DNA of 64,000 nucleotides from a virus. The number at the start of each line of letters is the position of its first letter. The stretch's first letter is position 1. Made by a program: the position numbers and the translations under genes. Under the pieces are notes generated by a model. That model was not told where the DNA came from, did no database searches, and saw only the letters and a list, made by a program, of their open reading frames with translations. The stretch covers positions 1 to 64,000 of IMG/VR virus record IMGVR_UViG_3300032797_000632; one strand, 5' to 3'. Of this stretch, positions 7,228-15,212 are shown piece after piece.

Positions 7228-7898
7228 GGCGCGACGGGGGCGAGGTCCTGATGGTGTCGTCTCTGCTGATCCGGAGGTGGTTCGCACGCCTAGAATTGAT
7301 ATTGTACCCGGTGCTTGTGGCCGTGATCGTCTCCATCGTATGGCTTGGATGGGAGGTTTCGAAGATCAAGGTGGAACTCAAGCCACCGGTCAAGGTCCAG
7401 CGGAGTGCGAACTTCGTCAATTTCATCCTCGAGGGGAATCCCAATTTGACCCCTGCAGAGGTGGATTTCATCTTGTCGATGGTCGACGCCGTGCACAAGG
7501 TCACCGGGATCAAGCAGGAGCTGTTGCTCGCCATCCCGAGGCGGGAGAGCGACTTCAAGCCGGAGGCGGTCAGCCCGACGGGGGCGATTGGGGTGTTGCA
7601 GGTCCATCCTGCGGCGTGGGCGGATGCCAGTGCGGACCTCGAGGATGGGATGCGATCCGGATATATGAAGTTCATCCACTATTATGCCCGGGAGAATAAC
7701 AACATCGTCCGGGCACTCATGAGTTATCTTTCGGGAAGCCCCGATGGGGTTCCCCGGGGGCGGGGGCAGAGGAAGGACAAGGAATGGGTCGAGAAGAAAA
7801 AGGCGGAGGCGCGAAGATATGTTCAGGATATCTTCGACTACGTCGCTAGGTTGGAGCGGGGAGAGTGGGCAATCCCGAAAAAATCAGGCGGGAAATAG
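7224..7898 (+). CDS. Membrane-anchored lytic transglycosylase (SLT domain)
   Basis: 224 residues from ATG 7224, overlapping the previous stop. One membrane segment lies near residues 24-43 (LILYPVLVAVIVSIVWLGW), so the catalytic part would face the periplasm. The SLT signature RRESDFKPEAVSPTGAIG and VLQVHPAAW gives catalytic Glu at about 108. These enzymes cleave the glycan strand of peptidoglycan, at entry or lysis. The following small membrane-anchored protein could be its partner. The C-terminus is charged (KEWVEKKKAEARRYV). Confidence 0.82.
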   Translation: MRRDGGEVLMVSSLLIRRWFARLELILYPVLVAVIVSIVWLGWEVSKIKVELKPPVKVQRSANFVNFILEGNPNLTPAEVDFILSMVDAVHKVTGIKQELLLAIPRRESDFKPEAVSPTGAIGVLQVHPAAWADASADLEDGMRSGYMKFIHYYARENNNIVRALMSYLSGSPDGVPRGRGQRKDKEWVEKKKAEARRYVQDIFDYVARLERGEWAIPKKSGGK

Positions 7899-8083
7899 GA
7901 TCCGAGAGTCGGAATATAAGCTCCAATTCGCACAGGGGTACATTTAAGAAGGGGGCCACGGCCCGCCTGACCGGGAAGCCCATGTCGGCGTGCCCCCACC
8001 GCAGGGACAATTCATTCTCGGCGGTCCATTACAAATACTGGAGGATGGGATGGGAGTCGGCAGACCGAAAAATTATGGGCTGA
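7865..8083 (+). CDS. RMF/CrpP-like small protein
   Basis: 72 residues; GTG 7865 is the only usable start and overlaps the transglycosylase gene by 34 bases. The C-terminal half, GATARLTGKPMSACPHRRDN and then YKYWRMGWESADR, follows the pattern of ribosome modulation factor and the plasmid/phage CrpP family: G-x-x-A-x-x-G, CP-x-R, W-x-x-GW. RMF dimerises idle ribosomes in bacteria. Presence of this motif in an otherwise gene-free gap is why I call it a gene. Effect on ribosomes is inferred from family only. Confidence 0.5.
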   Translation: MGNPEKIRREIGSESRNISSNSHRGTFKKGATARLTGKPMSACPHRRDNSFSAVHYKYWRMGWESADRKIMG

Positions 8084-8373
8084 GATCCGGGCCGGAGACT
8101 ATGGAGGCCATAGCCTACGAGCCGTCGACCATAAGGGAAGAGATCGTCGGGCTATTCGAGTCGACGGGCTTGAGGATCGGGGAATACGCCCGGTTGGTGG
8201 GGATAAGCGACTCTTCGGTGAAGAACATTCTGACGGGGACAACCGCCCCGTCCGTCGAGGTTCTTCGCAAGCTGGCGATGTACCACAAGGTGGCGTTTCT
8301 GGTTCATGGCCGGCGCCGGATGATTACGGGCAGGTTCGAGTGCAAGGCCAAGGGAAACGGAAAGGGGGGATGA
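8050..8373 (+). CDS. XRE-family helix-turn-helix regulator
   Basis: 107 residues from ATG 8050, preceded by GGAGG. The central region GLRIGEYARLVGISDSSVK and ILTGTTAPSVEVLRKLA is a Cro/CI-type helix-turn-helix. It probably represses phage or host promoters; the palindromes in this window are possible operators but nothing ties them to this protein. The stop overlaps the next start. Confidence 0.8.
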   Translation: MGVGRPKNYGLRSGPETMEAIAYEPSTIREEIVGLFESTGLRIGEYARLVGISDSSVKNILTGTTAPSVEVLRKLAMYHKVAFLVHGRRRMITGRFECKAKGNGKGG

Positions 8374-8852
8374 GGATGTTTGTGGGACTGGAGGCTCCTA
8401 GGGGGGCAAAGACGATCATCGTGGTGGCCATTCTGTTGATTGCGGGGACGGCCATCTCCGCAATGATCTTCGGTGTCGCCCGGCTCGCCGGGAGGAAGGA
8501 TCAGCCCCATTCCACAATCGTGGAAATATCGGCACCTGACCAGCATCCGGCCAAGGCCCCGGAAAAGACGCAGGCGGGGCGGGCTCCGGTCCCCGGGAAG
8601 GCCATAAGCCGGGAGGAACTCCACTTGCGGGTCCAACTGGATCTGTGCCTCATCCGCCTCGAGGAGCTTCGGGACAAAAGACCAAGGATTCCGGCTAGGC
8701 CGATGGATGCGGACGAGATTCTCGAGCGGACGGAGCTGGACAGGTGGTGGGATCGGAAGGAGGACGAGGTTCGGCAGGAATGTCTGCGCCTGAAAATGAT
8801 GGCCGAAAGGGCGGAGGGAAGGCATGGCGATAAACAAGCCCATTCTTACTAA
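8370..8852 (+). CDS. Single-pass membrane protein with helical C-terminal domain
   Basis: 160 residues from ATG 8370. One membrane segment near residues 12-32 (TIIVVAILLIAGTAISAMIF) is followed by a proline/alanine-rich linker and a charged helix (ISREELHLRVQLDLCLIRLE). This layout fits an inner-membrane spanin or anchor protein, and it lies two genes after the transglycosylase, but no family signature confirms that. Confidence 0.6.
   Translation: MRMFVGLEAPRGAKTIIVVAILLIAGTAISAMIFGVARLAGRKDQPHSTIVEISAPDQHPAKAPEKTQAGRAPVPGKAISREELHLRVQLDLCLIRLEELRDKRPRIPARPMDADEILERTELDRWWDRKEDEVRQECLRLKMMAERAEGRHGDKQAHSY
8510..8525. repeat. Palindrome TTCCAC-AATC-GTGGAA inside a coding region
   Basis: Perfect six-base arms within the membrane-protein gene, encoding STIVE. 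Confidence 0.65.
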
Positions 8853-9321
8853 GCCGGCGGGGGAGTCGACGCTCGGGTCCTACGGGGGAGGATATTGGAA
8901 TAACGAGCACCACGGAACGGACGGCCCCGTGACCTGCGAGATATGCGGGACGAACCACTCGGAGGACAGGGACGGTGGCTATCTGGTGAGCACATTCCTC
9001 GGCCTGCAGGTCGTGGAGGACTGCTGCGGCAAAGTGCTGGACGTTATCTACAGTGAGTCGGGTGAGGAGTTTTGCCAGAGGTATCTTGAGGAGTTTGCGG
9101 ACAACCCGGCGGACCCCCGATATTTCATTTTCAGGAAGCGACTGGCCGAGTGCATGGCTAGGGCGTTCAAAAACATGAAGGAGGCCAGCGAGCAGTTGAT
9201 GGCCATGAAGGATTTTATAAACATGCCCGATCTCGATCTCCCGGAGGGGAAGCCGGGGGAAAAGAAGGGCAAGGGTGGAAGGCTTCTTTTGCAGGAGGGA
9301 ATGAAGGGAAGGGGAAAATGA
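8824..9321 (+). CDS. Hypothetical protein with cysteine pairs
   Basis: 165 residues. CEIC near residue 38 and DCCGKV near 67 suggest a metal site. The rest is helical, ending in a Lys/Gly-rich tail (KPGEKKGKGGR). It overlaps the previous gene by 29 bases and the next by 4. Function unknown. Confidence 0.65.
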   Translation: MAINKPILTKPAGESTLGSYGGGYWNNEHHGTDGPVTCEICGTNHSEDRDGGYLVSTFLGLQVVEDCCGKVLDVIYSESGEEFCQRYLEEFADNPADPRYFIFRKRLAECMARAFKNMKEASEQLMAMKDFINMPDLDLPEGKPGEKKGKGGRLLLQEGMKGRGK

Positions 9322-9632
9322 AGTTCGTAATCATGGAGGTGCTGACGGCGACGCTGGGGAGGATAATCAACGAGTATTGGGAGATCGAGGGGTTTGCGTC
9401 CCGCCATGAGTTTCTGGATTACTGGATCAAAATCCATCCCCGGAAGAAGTTCGTTCCGGGCCAGGTGGTGCACATGCATAGGTTCGTGGACGCCGATCCG
9501 GAGCGGACAGACAGGCGGACGGTGCGGATCCCGTTCAAGCCGGAGATGGCAGAGCTGGTGAGGGCGGGGAAAAAGACAGCAACAACTAGGACCCGCAGGA
9601 TGGGAGGCCCTGGTGATGTGTTCGAGGTTTAG
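9318..9632 (+). CDS. ASCH-domain protein with its two halves in swapped order
   Basis: 104 residues, complete between ATG 9318 and TAG. ASCH domains normally begin with a GKKT-x-T-x-R segment and a GD turn and end with an EGF-x-S-x-x-EF segment and a final strand. Here the order is reversed: IEGFASRHEFLDYWIKIHP and VVHMHRF come first, and RAGKKTATTRTRRMGGPGDV comes last. This looks like a circular permutation. ASCH domains bind RNA or modified nucleosides and some are amidohydrolases. Confidence 0.6.
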   Translation: MKFVIMEVLTATLGRIINEYWEIEGFASRHEFLDYWIKIHPRKKFVPGQVVHMHRFVDADPERTDRRTVRIPFKPEMAELVRAGKKTATTRTRRMGGPGDVFEV

Positions 9633-9641
9633 GCACCATAG
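9633..9641 (+). repeat. GCACCATAG boundary repeat, copy 3
   Basis: Exact copy directly after the stop of the ASCH gene; its final TAG is not used as a stop. Confidence 0.7.
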
Positions 9642-9656
9642 ATGGCGGAGGACATA

Positions 9657-9887
9657 ATGCCGGAGAGCAGGCCATTTCATATTTCGCAAAGGGAGCTGGA
9701 TGATTGTCCGCCGGTGGGACACGATAACAGCGTCGTGTGTCCCCACTGCGGTAAAAGGCACAAATTGATCCCGCCGGACGATTGGCTTCAAACCTACCAC
9801 TGCGGGGAAAGGCTATGCCTCGGGGCCATCAACGGGCGGGATGTAACCGGAACGATAAAAACCGAAAGCCCAAGGAGGGCGGAATGA
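9657..9887 (+). CDS. Small zinc-ribbon-like protein
   Basis: 76 residues. ATG 9657 is six bases after GGAGG and is preferred over ATG 9642, which lacks a site. CPHCG near residue 26 and a Cys pair at YHCGERLC give a zinc-ribbon-like pattern. Function unknown. Confidence 0.65.
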   Translation: MPESRPFHISQRELDDCPPVGHDNSVVCPHCGKRHKLIPPDDWLQTYHCGERLCLGAINGRDVTGTIKTESPRRAE

Positions 9888-10075
9888 GCGAGAGAGAGAA
9901 ATGCAAGGAATGCCCTTTCTGCGGATATGATCCGGCGCCGGACTGCATTTATTACTGCTTCCTAGGAAGGACACCATTGGCATGCGAAATGCTCCAAGGG
10001 CGGGCCGGGAACGAGAACAAGAAGAGGTCGCTGGCCAGCAGATCGGACAGACGAAAAAAAAGAAAGGGGGCGTAA
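9884..10075 (+). CDS. Small cysteine-rich protein
   Basis: 63 residues from ATG 9884, overlapping the previous stop after AAGGAGGCGG. Cysteines KCKECPFCG, PDCIYYC and ACEM could bind zinc. A very basic tail (RSDRRKKRKGA) suggests nucleic-acid contact. It ends immediately before ssb. Confidence 0.6.
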   Translation: MSEREKCKECPFCGYDPAPDCIYYCFLGRTPLACEMLQGRAGNENKKRSLASRSDRRKKRKGA

Positions 10076-10486
10076 ATGTCCAGTTACAGCATGGGTATCG
10101 TGTTGGGAAATCTTGTGGCCGATCCCGAGATGAGATACTTGCAGTCAGGGACGGCGGTGACTTCCATGACGGTGGCGGTCAACTACAAGATCCCGGGCCG
10201 GGACGGCGGGGAGGCCCGGGACGAGGCATCGTTCTTTGATGTAACGGTCTTCGGGAAGCAGGCGGAGAACTGCTCGCAGTACCTTCACAAGGGATCGTCG
10301 GTGCTGGTCGAGGGTCGACTCAAGCAGGACAGGTGGGAGAAGGACGGCCAGAAGCGGTCGAAGATCATCATCGTGGCCAACGCCGTGCGGTTCGTCGGCC
10401 CTAAGCAAGACCGGAGCAAGGAGCGCGAGCCGGGCGAGGAGGAGGCCAGCGGATCCGGGGGGGCGGGCGAGGACATCCCCTTCTAA
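10076..10486 (+). CDS. ssb: Single-stranded DNA-binding protein
   Basis: 136 residues with the OB-fold order of bacterial SSB: GNLVADPEMRYLQSGTAVTS, then FFDVTVFGKQAENC, then KGSSVLVEGRLKQDRWEKDG. A Gly/Glu-rich linker leads to the acidic tip EDIPF, the element that recruits repair and replication proteins. It coats single-stranded DNA during phage replication. Length is near the short end for the family. Confidence 0.93.
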   Translation: MSSYSMGIVLGNLVADPEMRYLQSGTAVTSMTVAVNYKIPGRDGGEARDEASFFDVTVFGKQAENCSQYLHKGSSVLVEGRLKQDRWEKDGQKRSKIIIVANAVRFVGPKQDRSKEREPGEEEASGSGGAGEDIPF

Positions 10487-10487
10487 G

Positions 10488-10991
10488 ATGAAAGCCCTGC
10501 AGAGCTTCTGCCTCGGAACCGTATCCATAGACTGGAAAGACGACGGGGGCGGGCAGGACCCGGTCGCCGGCCCGAACTCCTTCGAGATATTAGGTCAGGC
10601 CAACACGGAGCTTGTGGGAGTTTTTGCCCACGGCGACGAGCTGTGGGCCGTGACCACCCGGGGAGAGCCGCCGGAGCCACTTCAAGACACCGTGATGAGG
10701 GTTTCGATATTCCCCGGCCCGTCCGCCTACGCCCAATATGAGCTCGACGATCCGAATTCTGCGGATGGCCGTCCATGCGTAAAGGTATATTATGCAGGGA
10801 CGGTAATGTTCGAAAGGAGAACATGCCCGCAGATACCATCGGAGCCGGTGAGGGTTCCAGGGCGGGTTGCCGGATATCTGGCGATTGGCCATGTGATGGT
10901 CGAGGACTTCAGGGGCAGGAGTGGGGCGGGAGACTCGGCGTTTAGAGTCGGGGACCCGAAGGATCGCCCGCGGAGGATGATCACCCTTTGA
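10488..10991 (+). CDS. Hypothetical protein with C-terminal RPRRMITL motif
   Basis: 167 residues, the same length as the protein at 179-682 and sharing its end (DRPRRMITL against SRPKRMITL), although the rest is not obviously alike. Beta-rich. Its TGA overlaps the TTG start of the methyltransferase gene, so the two are probably co-translated. Function unknown. Confidence 0.65.
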   Translation: MKALQSFCLGTVSIDWKDDGGGQDPVAGPNSFEILGQANTELVGVFAHGDELWAVTTRGEPPEPLQDTVMRVSIFPGPSAYAQYELDDPNSADGRPCVKVYYAGTVMFERRTCPQIPSEPVRVPGRVAGYLAIGHVMVEDFRGRSGAGDSAFRVGDPKDRPRRMITL

Positions 10992-12496
10992 GCACCGAGT
11001 GGGACAATAAGATCCATCAGGGACACGCCCTCTCGGTCCTTCGGCAGATGCCGGATGGGTGCGTGGATTTGATCGTGACCTCTCCCCCCTATTGGGGCCT
11101 AAGAGATTACAGAACCGAACCCCTGATCTGGGACGACCCTGGAAATTGCGAACACCTGTGGGGCGAGGAATTGCCCGAGCATCACCCGGGACAAGTTGAG
11201 CAAACCAAATGGCCGGATGCGGAGGCTGCGGGCATGGGTCAAACGGCCAAGGGCGGGCGTTTCTGTACCAAATGCGGGGCGTGGATCGGGCACTTGGGAC
11301 AGGAGCCCATGTTCGAGCTTTACATCGATCACATCTGCCAAATATTCGACCAGGCGAGGCGGATACTTAAGCCGACGGGAACCCTGTGGGTGGTGATCGG
11401 GGACAGCTATTTCGGGGGCAAGGGCCGAAGCAACATGCAGTGGGTGTCCAAGGCCGAGGGCCGGAATACGATCCAAAAATCGTACCATAACATTTGCGGG
11501 GAAAACTACGGGGACGCCCGGCCAAACGATCTTCCCCAAGGAAACATCCAGCCGAAGTCCCTGATGATGATTCCCTCCCGGTTTGCGATAGCCATGATGG
11601 ATCGGGAGTGGATATTGAGGTCGGAGATTATCTGGGCCAAGGCCGTGTCCCTATCCGACACCGACTCGGGATCGTGCATGCCTGAATCTGTCGAGGACAG
11701 GCCGACCAGCTCCCATGAAAAAATATTCATGTTTGCCAAAGGCCAGAAATATCACTATGACCAGGATGCCGTGCGGGAGCCCCTGCGGGAGACATCGATC
11801 CGGAGAATAAACCAGCCGTCGTTCAGGCAACAACTGGGTGGCGAGAAGGATTATTTGCGGGGGGAAAACCCGAATCGGTCAGCGCGAAAAACCCTCGAGA
11901 ACTTCGCCAACAGATGTCGCAAGCCGGATCCCGAGGACCCGCGGAGCACTCACGGAAGCTATAAGACCGGGCATTCCGGGTTCTTTGATAGCGAGGGAAA
12001 TCTGCTGACCAATCTCAACGGCCGGAACCTTCGGAATATCTGGAGGATCAACCCCGAGCCATCTCGGGTCAAGCACTTCGCCACCTACCCCACAAGGCTC
12101 GTGCAGGTGATCCTTGATCTAGCCTGCCCGAAACGGGCGTGCGTCAAATGCGGGGTGCCGTGGGAGCCACAATTCGCTAGGACGGATATCGTTGATCCAT
12201 CCTCCAAAGGAAGCAGGTTTGATAAGGGGAAAACAGCGGAACATCAAATGGGAAGGGCACAAGATGGAGAAAGGTATTTGAGGGTGGCGTCTGGTGTTGC
12301 TCCCGGGTGTGAGTGCGGGGCGGGATTCGCCCCGGGGATAGTCCTTGATCCATTTTCCGGTAGCGGGACAACCCTCGTGGTGGCCAAACGAATGGGATTA
12401 AATTACATCGGAATAGAGTTGTCGGAGAGGTACTGCGAAATGATCCGTCGCCGGCTAAAGGACGAGATTGTCAGCCTAGAATTGTTTGGAAGATAG
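10988..12496 (+). CDS. DNA methyltransferase, beta class (N6-adenine or N4-cytosine)
   Basis: 502 residues from TTG 10988. Motif IV TSPPYWGLRDY lies near residue 32 and motif I DPFSGSGTTLVVAKRMGLNY near 455, the order of beta-class enzymes. TSPPYW leans to N4-cytosine but does not exclude adenine. Two cysteine pairs (KCGAWIG; ACVKCGVPWE with GCECGAG) interrupt the core as zinc ribbons, usual in large phage methylases. It methylates phage DNA, probably against host restriction. The next methyltransferase starts four bases later. Confidence 0.9.
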   Translation: MSTEWDNKIHQGHALSVLRQMPDGCVDLIVTSPPYWGLRDYRTEPLIWDDPGNCEHLWGEELPEHHPGQVEQTKWPDAEAAGMGQTAKGGRFCTKCGAWIGHLGQEPMFELYIDHICQIFDQARRILKPTGTLWVVIGDSYFGGKGRSNMQWVSKAEGRNTIQKSYHNICGENYGDARPNDLPQGNIQPKSLMMIPSRFAIAMMDREWILRSEIIWAKAVSLSDTDSGSCMPESVEDRPTSSHEKIFMFAKGQKYHYDQDAVREPLRETSIRRINQPSFRQQLGGEKDYLRGENPNRSARKTLENFANRCRKPDPEDPRSTHGSYKTGHSGFFDSEGNLLTNLNGRNLRNIWRINPEPSRVKHFATYPTRLVQVILDLACPKRACVKCGVPWEPQFARTDIVDPSSKGSRFDKGKTAEHQMGRAQDGERYLRVASGVAPGCECGAGFAPGIVLDPFSGSGTTLVVAKRMGLNYIGIELSERYCEMIRRRLKDEIVSLELFGR

Positions 12497-12499
12497 GGA

Positions 12500-15004
12500 A
12501 TGGCCTGGCCCGAGGATTACATCAACAAAATCGTCCGGGGGGATAGCCTCGAGGCGCTCAAATCGATGCCCGAGAAAAGCATCGACCTGATCGCCACCGA
12601 CCCTCCATACGGGTTGGGGTTTGCCGGGGAAAAGTGGGACCAGGATCTGCCCTCGGAGGATATCTGGCGGGAGTGTTTCAGGGTCCTCAAGCCCGGGGCC
12701 TTCGCCTTCGTGATAACCACCCCCCGGCAGGACTGTCTGGCAGAGCTGATCTCGAGGATGGGGCGGGCGGGGTTCGATGTCCAGTTCCCGAGCATCTACT
12801 GGACATACCTGTGTTTGTCTGCCGACACCGAGGTTTTGACAAAAGATGGGTGGATGGACCGGGAACGCTTGAATAAAACCAATACATCGACGAACATATT
12901 GGTGTATGAACCAGAAACCGGAGATTACCGCTGGGAGGTACCAGAGAAGTGGTCGTGTTATTACCACCGAGATACCGCCTACAGAATTAAATCAGATTTT
13001 ACAGACCAACTTGTCACCAGAGGCCATCGTTGCCTTATTGAACGACAGGGAGAGCTATTACTGGAATTTGCGGAAAGGCTATCCAAGCAAGAGAAGTTCC
13101 CCGTTTTGGTTTCTCTGCACGATTTGCCAGAATGCATTGTTTCGGCCATATCCCAACAAGGAGCAGAAGAATTTTGCATGCTCCAAAGAGTGCCAAGCGA
13201 AGTTGACATCGAAAAGCAATACTGGGAAATGGGACATATCGGAGAGAAAGTTAATAAAAAGAGTCTGCCAATTTTGCGGAGAGGTGTTTTATATTTATCC
13301 GGCTTGGTTGAGAAAGCAAAAGGGAAAATCTGGGACATATTGCTCGGCCAGCTGTCGCTCGAGGGTGAATATGAGAAAGTATGTACACCCGAAGATGCGA
13401 GCAAATGGTTCGTGGAAATGGACGGAGGAAAGAAAGAAAAATTGGTCCAAGAGGATAACGGGTGCGGGAAATCCATGTTGGAAGGGAGGGATAACTTACT
13501 TCAAAACGCACGGAAATTATCCTGCGGTGAAGTATGTGCGGTGTCCTCTGGAATATATGGAGATGGCCCGCAAGGACGGTTATGTAATGGAGCATCGCCT
13601 AATAGTAGCTCGGCAGATAGGGAGGCCATTAAAGCGAAGCGAAGTGGTACATCATTTGGATCACAATTCAGAAAACAATTCGACGGAGAACTTGATTTTA
13701 TTTGCGAGCAACCGGGATCACAAACTTCACGAAGGAGGAAGGGATATAGAACCACTTTGGCAAATGTCATCCCGGAATATTACGATGGAATAATTTATTG
13801 CCCCACCGTATCTACCGGATGTTTTGTGGCCCGCAGAAACGGCAAGATATTTCTTACCGGCAATTCTGGCTTTCCAAAAAGTTTAGATGTTTCCTTGGCT
13901 ATCGATTTGCGGCTCGGTGCTGAGCGTCCGGTGGCGGGCGAGGTGGCCCAGCCCGGGGGACAGATGCGGGAGTTGAGCCGGGGGGGCAGGGGGCGGGAAA
14001 AGGGCACCGCCTGGACCGGGATCAGGTATGACGATAAGCCGATAACCCCGCAGGCGGAGGCTTTCGCCGGATGGCGGAGCCCCGGGCTGAAGCCAGCGGT
14101 CGAGGTGATCGTCGTGGCCGCAAGGCCGATGTCCGAGAAGGACTATGCCAGCCAGGCGATTAGATCGCTGGAGGACGGGTCGGAGGGATCGGGGTGCTTC
14201 AACATTGGAGCCTGCCGGATCCCGTACCGGTCCCGGGAGGAGTTCGAGGAGATCCACGATGGGGCCTGCCGTTTCCGGTCCGGATCCCGCGGATTTTTCG
14301 GGTACGGGGAAAAGGGCAAGGGCGAGTGGAGGCCAGTGGACCCCGCCGGCAGGTACCCGGCAAACATGCTGGTTAGCGATAAAGCCCTGGACGACGGCGT
14401 GCAGAGGAAGGCGGGGGGATCGAGGTCGCCGGGCCGGGCAGGGCGGGGGGCTTTCCTGGCCGGCAGGGAGCACCAGTCCTTTGGGGACGAGGGATCCGCC
14501 GGCCGGCTGTTCGATCTTGATCTCTGGTGGGAGAAAATGGCGGAGTCCCTGCCGGACCGGACAAAAAGGACATTCCCGTTTCTGCTCGAGCCGAAGCCGT
14601 CCTCCGCGGAGCGGGACTCCGGGTGCGAGGGCCTTTACTGGGAGAGGGACGGAACCGAGTTCGGATACAAGCTGGTGGGCAAGGAGCGGTGGGAGGAGCT
14701 GGGCCGGGAGGAGGAGAGGATATCCGCGGAGACGGAGGCGCCCTGCAGCCTCCGCGCCCGGGGGAACATCCACATCACCGTCAAGCCCGTCAACCTGTTC
14801 TGCTATCTCATAACCCTCGCCTCGAGGGAGGGGCAGTTGATCCTCGACCCGTTTGCCGGAAGCGGAACCACCGGAGTAGCGGCCAAGATCCTCAACCGGC
14901 GGTATGTGCTGGTAGATATATATGAGGGAAACTGTGAGATCGCTCGCCGGAGGGTCCGGGATGCAGGGCTTCCCTTGTTTGATACTCGAGAAGATGCACC
15001 ATAG
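12500..15004 (+). CDS. DNA methyltransferase, beta class, interrupted by an in-frame intein
   Basis: 834 residues before splicing, about 483 after. Extein motif IV TDPPYGLGFAGEKWDQD is near residue 33 and motif I DPFAGSGTTGVAAKILNRRY near 780. The intein (residues 105-455) is inserted after IYWTYL and followed by SGFPKSLD, a block conserved in this methylase group. The host gene can only work if the intein frame stays open, and it does across the whole HNH gene in the other frame. The last codons are the GCACCATAG repeat. It is the second of two adjacent methyltransferases. Confidence 0.9.
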   Translation: MAWPEDYINKIVRGDSLEALKSMPEKSIDLIATDPPYGLGFAGEKWDQDLPSEDIWRECFRVLKPGAFAFVITTPRQDCLAELISRMGRAGFDVQFPSIYWTYLCLSADTEVLTKDGWMDRERLNKTNTSTNILVYEPETGDYRWEVPEKWSCYYHRDTAYRIKSDFTDQLVTRGHRCLIERQGELLLEFAERLSKQEKFPVLVSLHDLPECIVSAISQQGAEEFCMLQRVPSEVDIEKQYWEMGHIGEKVNKKSLPILRRGVLYLSGLVEKAKGKIWDILLGQLSLEGEYEKVCTPEDASKWFVEMDGGKKEKLVQEDNGCGKSMLEGRDNLLQNARKLSCGEVCAVSSGIYGDGPQGRLCNGASPNSSSADREAIKAKRSGTSFGSQFRKQFDGELDFICEQPGSQTSRRRKGYRTTLANVIPEYYDGIIYCPTVSTGCFVARRNGKIFLTGNSGFPKSLDVSLAIDLRLGAERPVAGEVAQPGGQMRELSRGGRGREKGTAWTGIRYDDKPITPQAEAFAGWRSPGLKPAVEVIVVAARPMSEKDYASQAIRSLEDGSEGSGCFNIGACRIPYRSREEFEEIHDGACRFRSGSRGFFGYGEKGKGEWRPVDPAGRYPANMLVSDKALDDGVQRKAGGSRSPGRAGRGAFLAGREHQSFGDEGSAGRLFDLDLWWEKMAESLPDRTKRTFPFLLEPKPSSAERDSGCEGLYWERDGTEFGYKLVGKERWEELGREEERISAETEAPCSLRARGNIHITVKPVNLFCYLITLASREGQLILDPFAGSGTTGVAAKILNRRYVLVDIYEGNCEIARRRVRDAGLPLFDTREDAP
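12812..13864 (+). other. Intein (351 residues) within the methyltransferase
   Basis: Block A is CLSADTEVLTKDGW with Cys1. Block B is QLVTRGHRCLIER. Blocks F and G are YDGIIYCPTVSTGCF and VARRNGKIFLTGN, with Ser as the +1 residue. The penultimate residue is Gly instead of His, seen in some inteins. No LAGLIDADG or HNH motif is present in this frame. The stretch between B and F coincides with an HNH endonuclease in the +1 frame. Confidence 0.85.
12906..13793 (+). CDS. HNH endonuclease encoded in the +1 frame inside the intein
   Basis: 295 residues if ATG 12906 is used; no good ribosome-binding site precedes it and the true start may lie further in. Two zinc knuckles (CTICQNALF with FACSKECQ; CQFCGEVF with YCSASC) precede NPCWKGGIT and the HNH core DGYVMEHRLIVARQIGRPL, VVHHLDHNSENNSTENLILF and DHKLHEGG. 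The gene ends just before intein block F, so it fills the place of a homing endonuclease domain but in a different frame. It probably cuts intein-less methylase alleles. The sequence is AT-richer than its surroundings. Confidence 0.85.
   Translation: MNQKPEITAGRYQRSGRVITTEIPPTELNQILQTNLSPEAIVALLNDRESYYWNLRKGYPSKRSSPFWFLCTICQNALFRPYPNKEQKNFACSKECQAKLTSKSNTGKWDISERKLIKRVCQFCGEVFYIYPAWLRKQKGKSGTYCSASCRSRVNMRKYVHPKMRANGSWKWTEERKKNWSKRITGAGNPCWKGGITYFKTHGNYPAVKYVRCPLEYMEMARKDGYVMEHRLIVARQIGRPLKRSEVVHHLDHNSENNSTENLILFASNRDHKLHEGGRDIEPLWQMSSRNITME
14996..15004 (+). repeat. GCACCATAG boundary repeat, copy 4
   Basis: Exact copy covering A-P-stop of the intein-containing methyltransferase. Confidence 0.7.
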
Positions 15005-15020
15005 GAATAAAGGAGGAGAG

Positions 15021-15212
15021 ATGCAGAATAAGATCAACTGCGGAAGGTGCGGGATCCGGTACAAGACAAGTTATGCGAGGAGAGACGAGAAGGACGACTC
15101 GTTGACCATCTGCCCGAAATGCAACCACCGGAACCCCGTCCCGCCTGCAGGCGGAACCGGTCAAGATGTGAAGCAGGAGGTGAAGCGGGATGAAGTGCCC
15201 CCGGTGCGATAA
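15021..15212 (+). CDS. Small zinc-ribbon protein
   Basis: 63 residues; ATG 15021 follows AAAGGAGGAG. CGRCG near residue 7 and CPKC near 32 form a classical ribbon. The longer frame opening at 14922 is an extension through the methylase end. Function unknown. Confidence 0.7.
   Translation: MQNKINCGRCGIRYKTSYARRDEKDDSLTICPKCNHRNPVPPAGGTGQDVKQEVKRDEVPPVR

Noticed and set aside
13883-15064. A 393-codon open frame on the minus strand over the second half of the methyltransferase
   Set aside because: It mirrors the extein coding sequence, which carries clear methylase motifs; no independent signal supports it.
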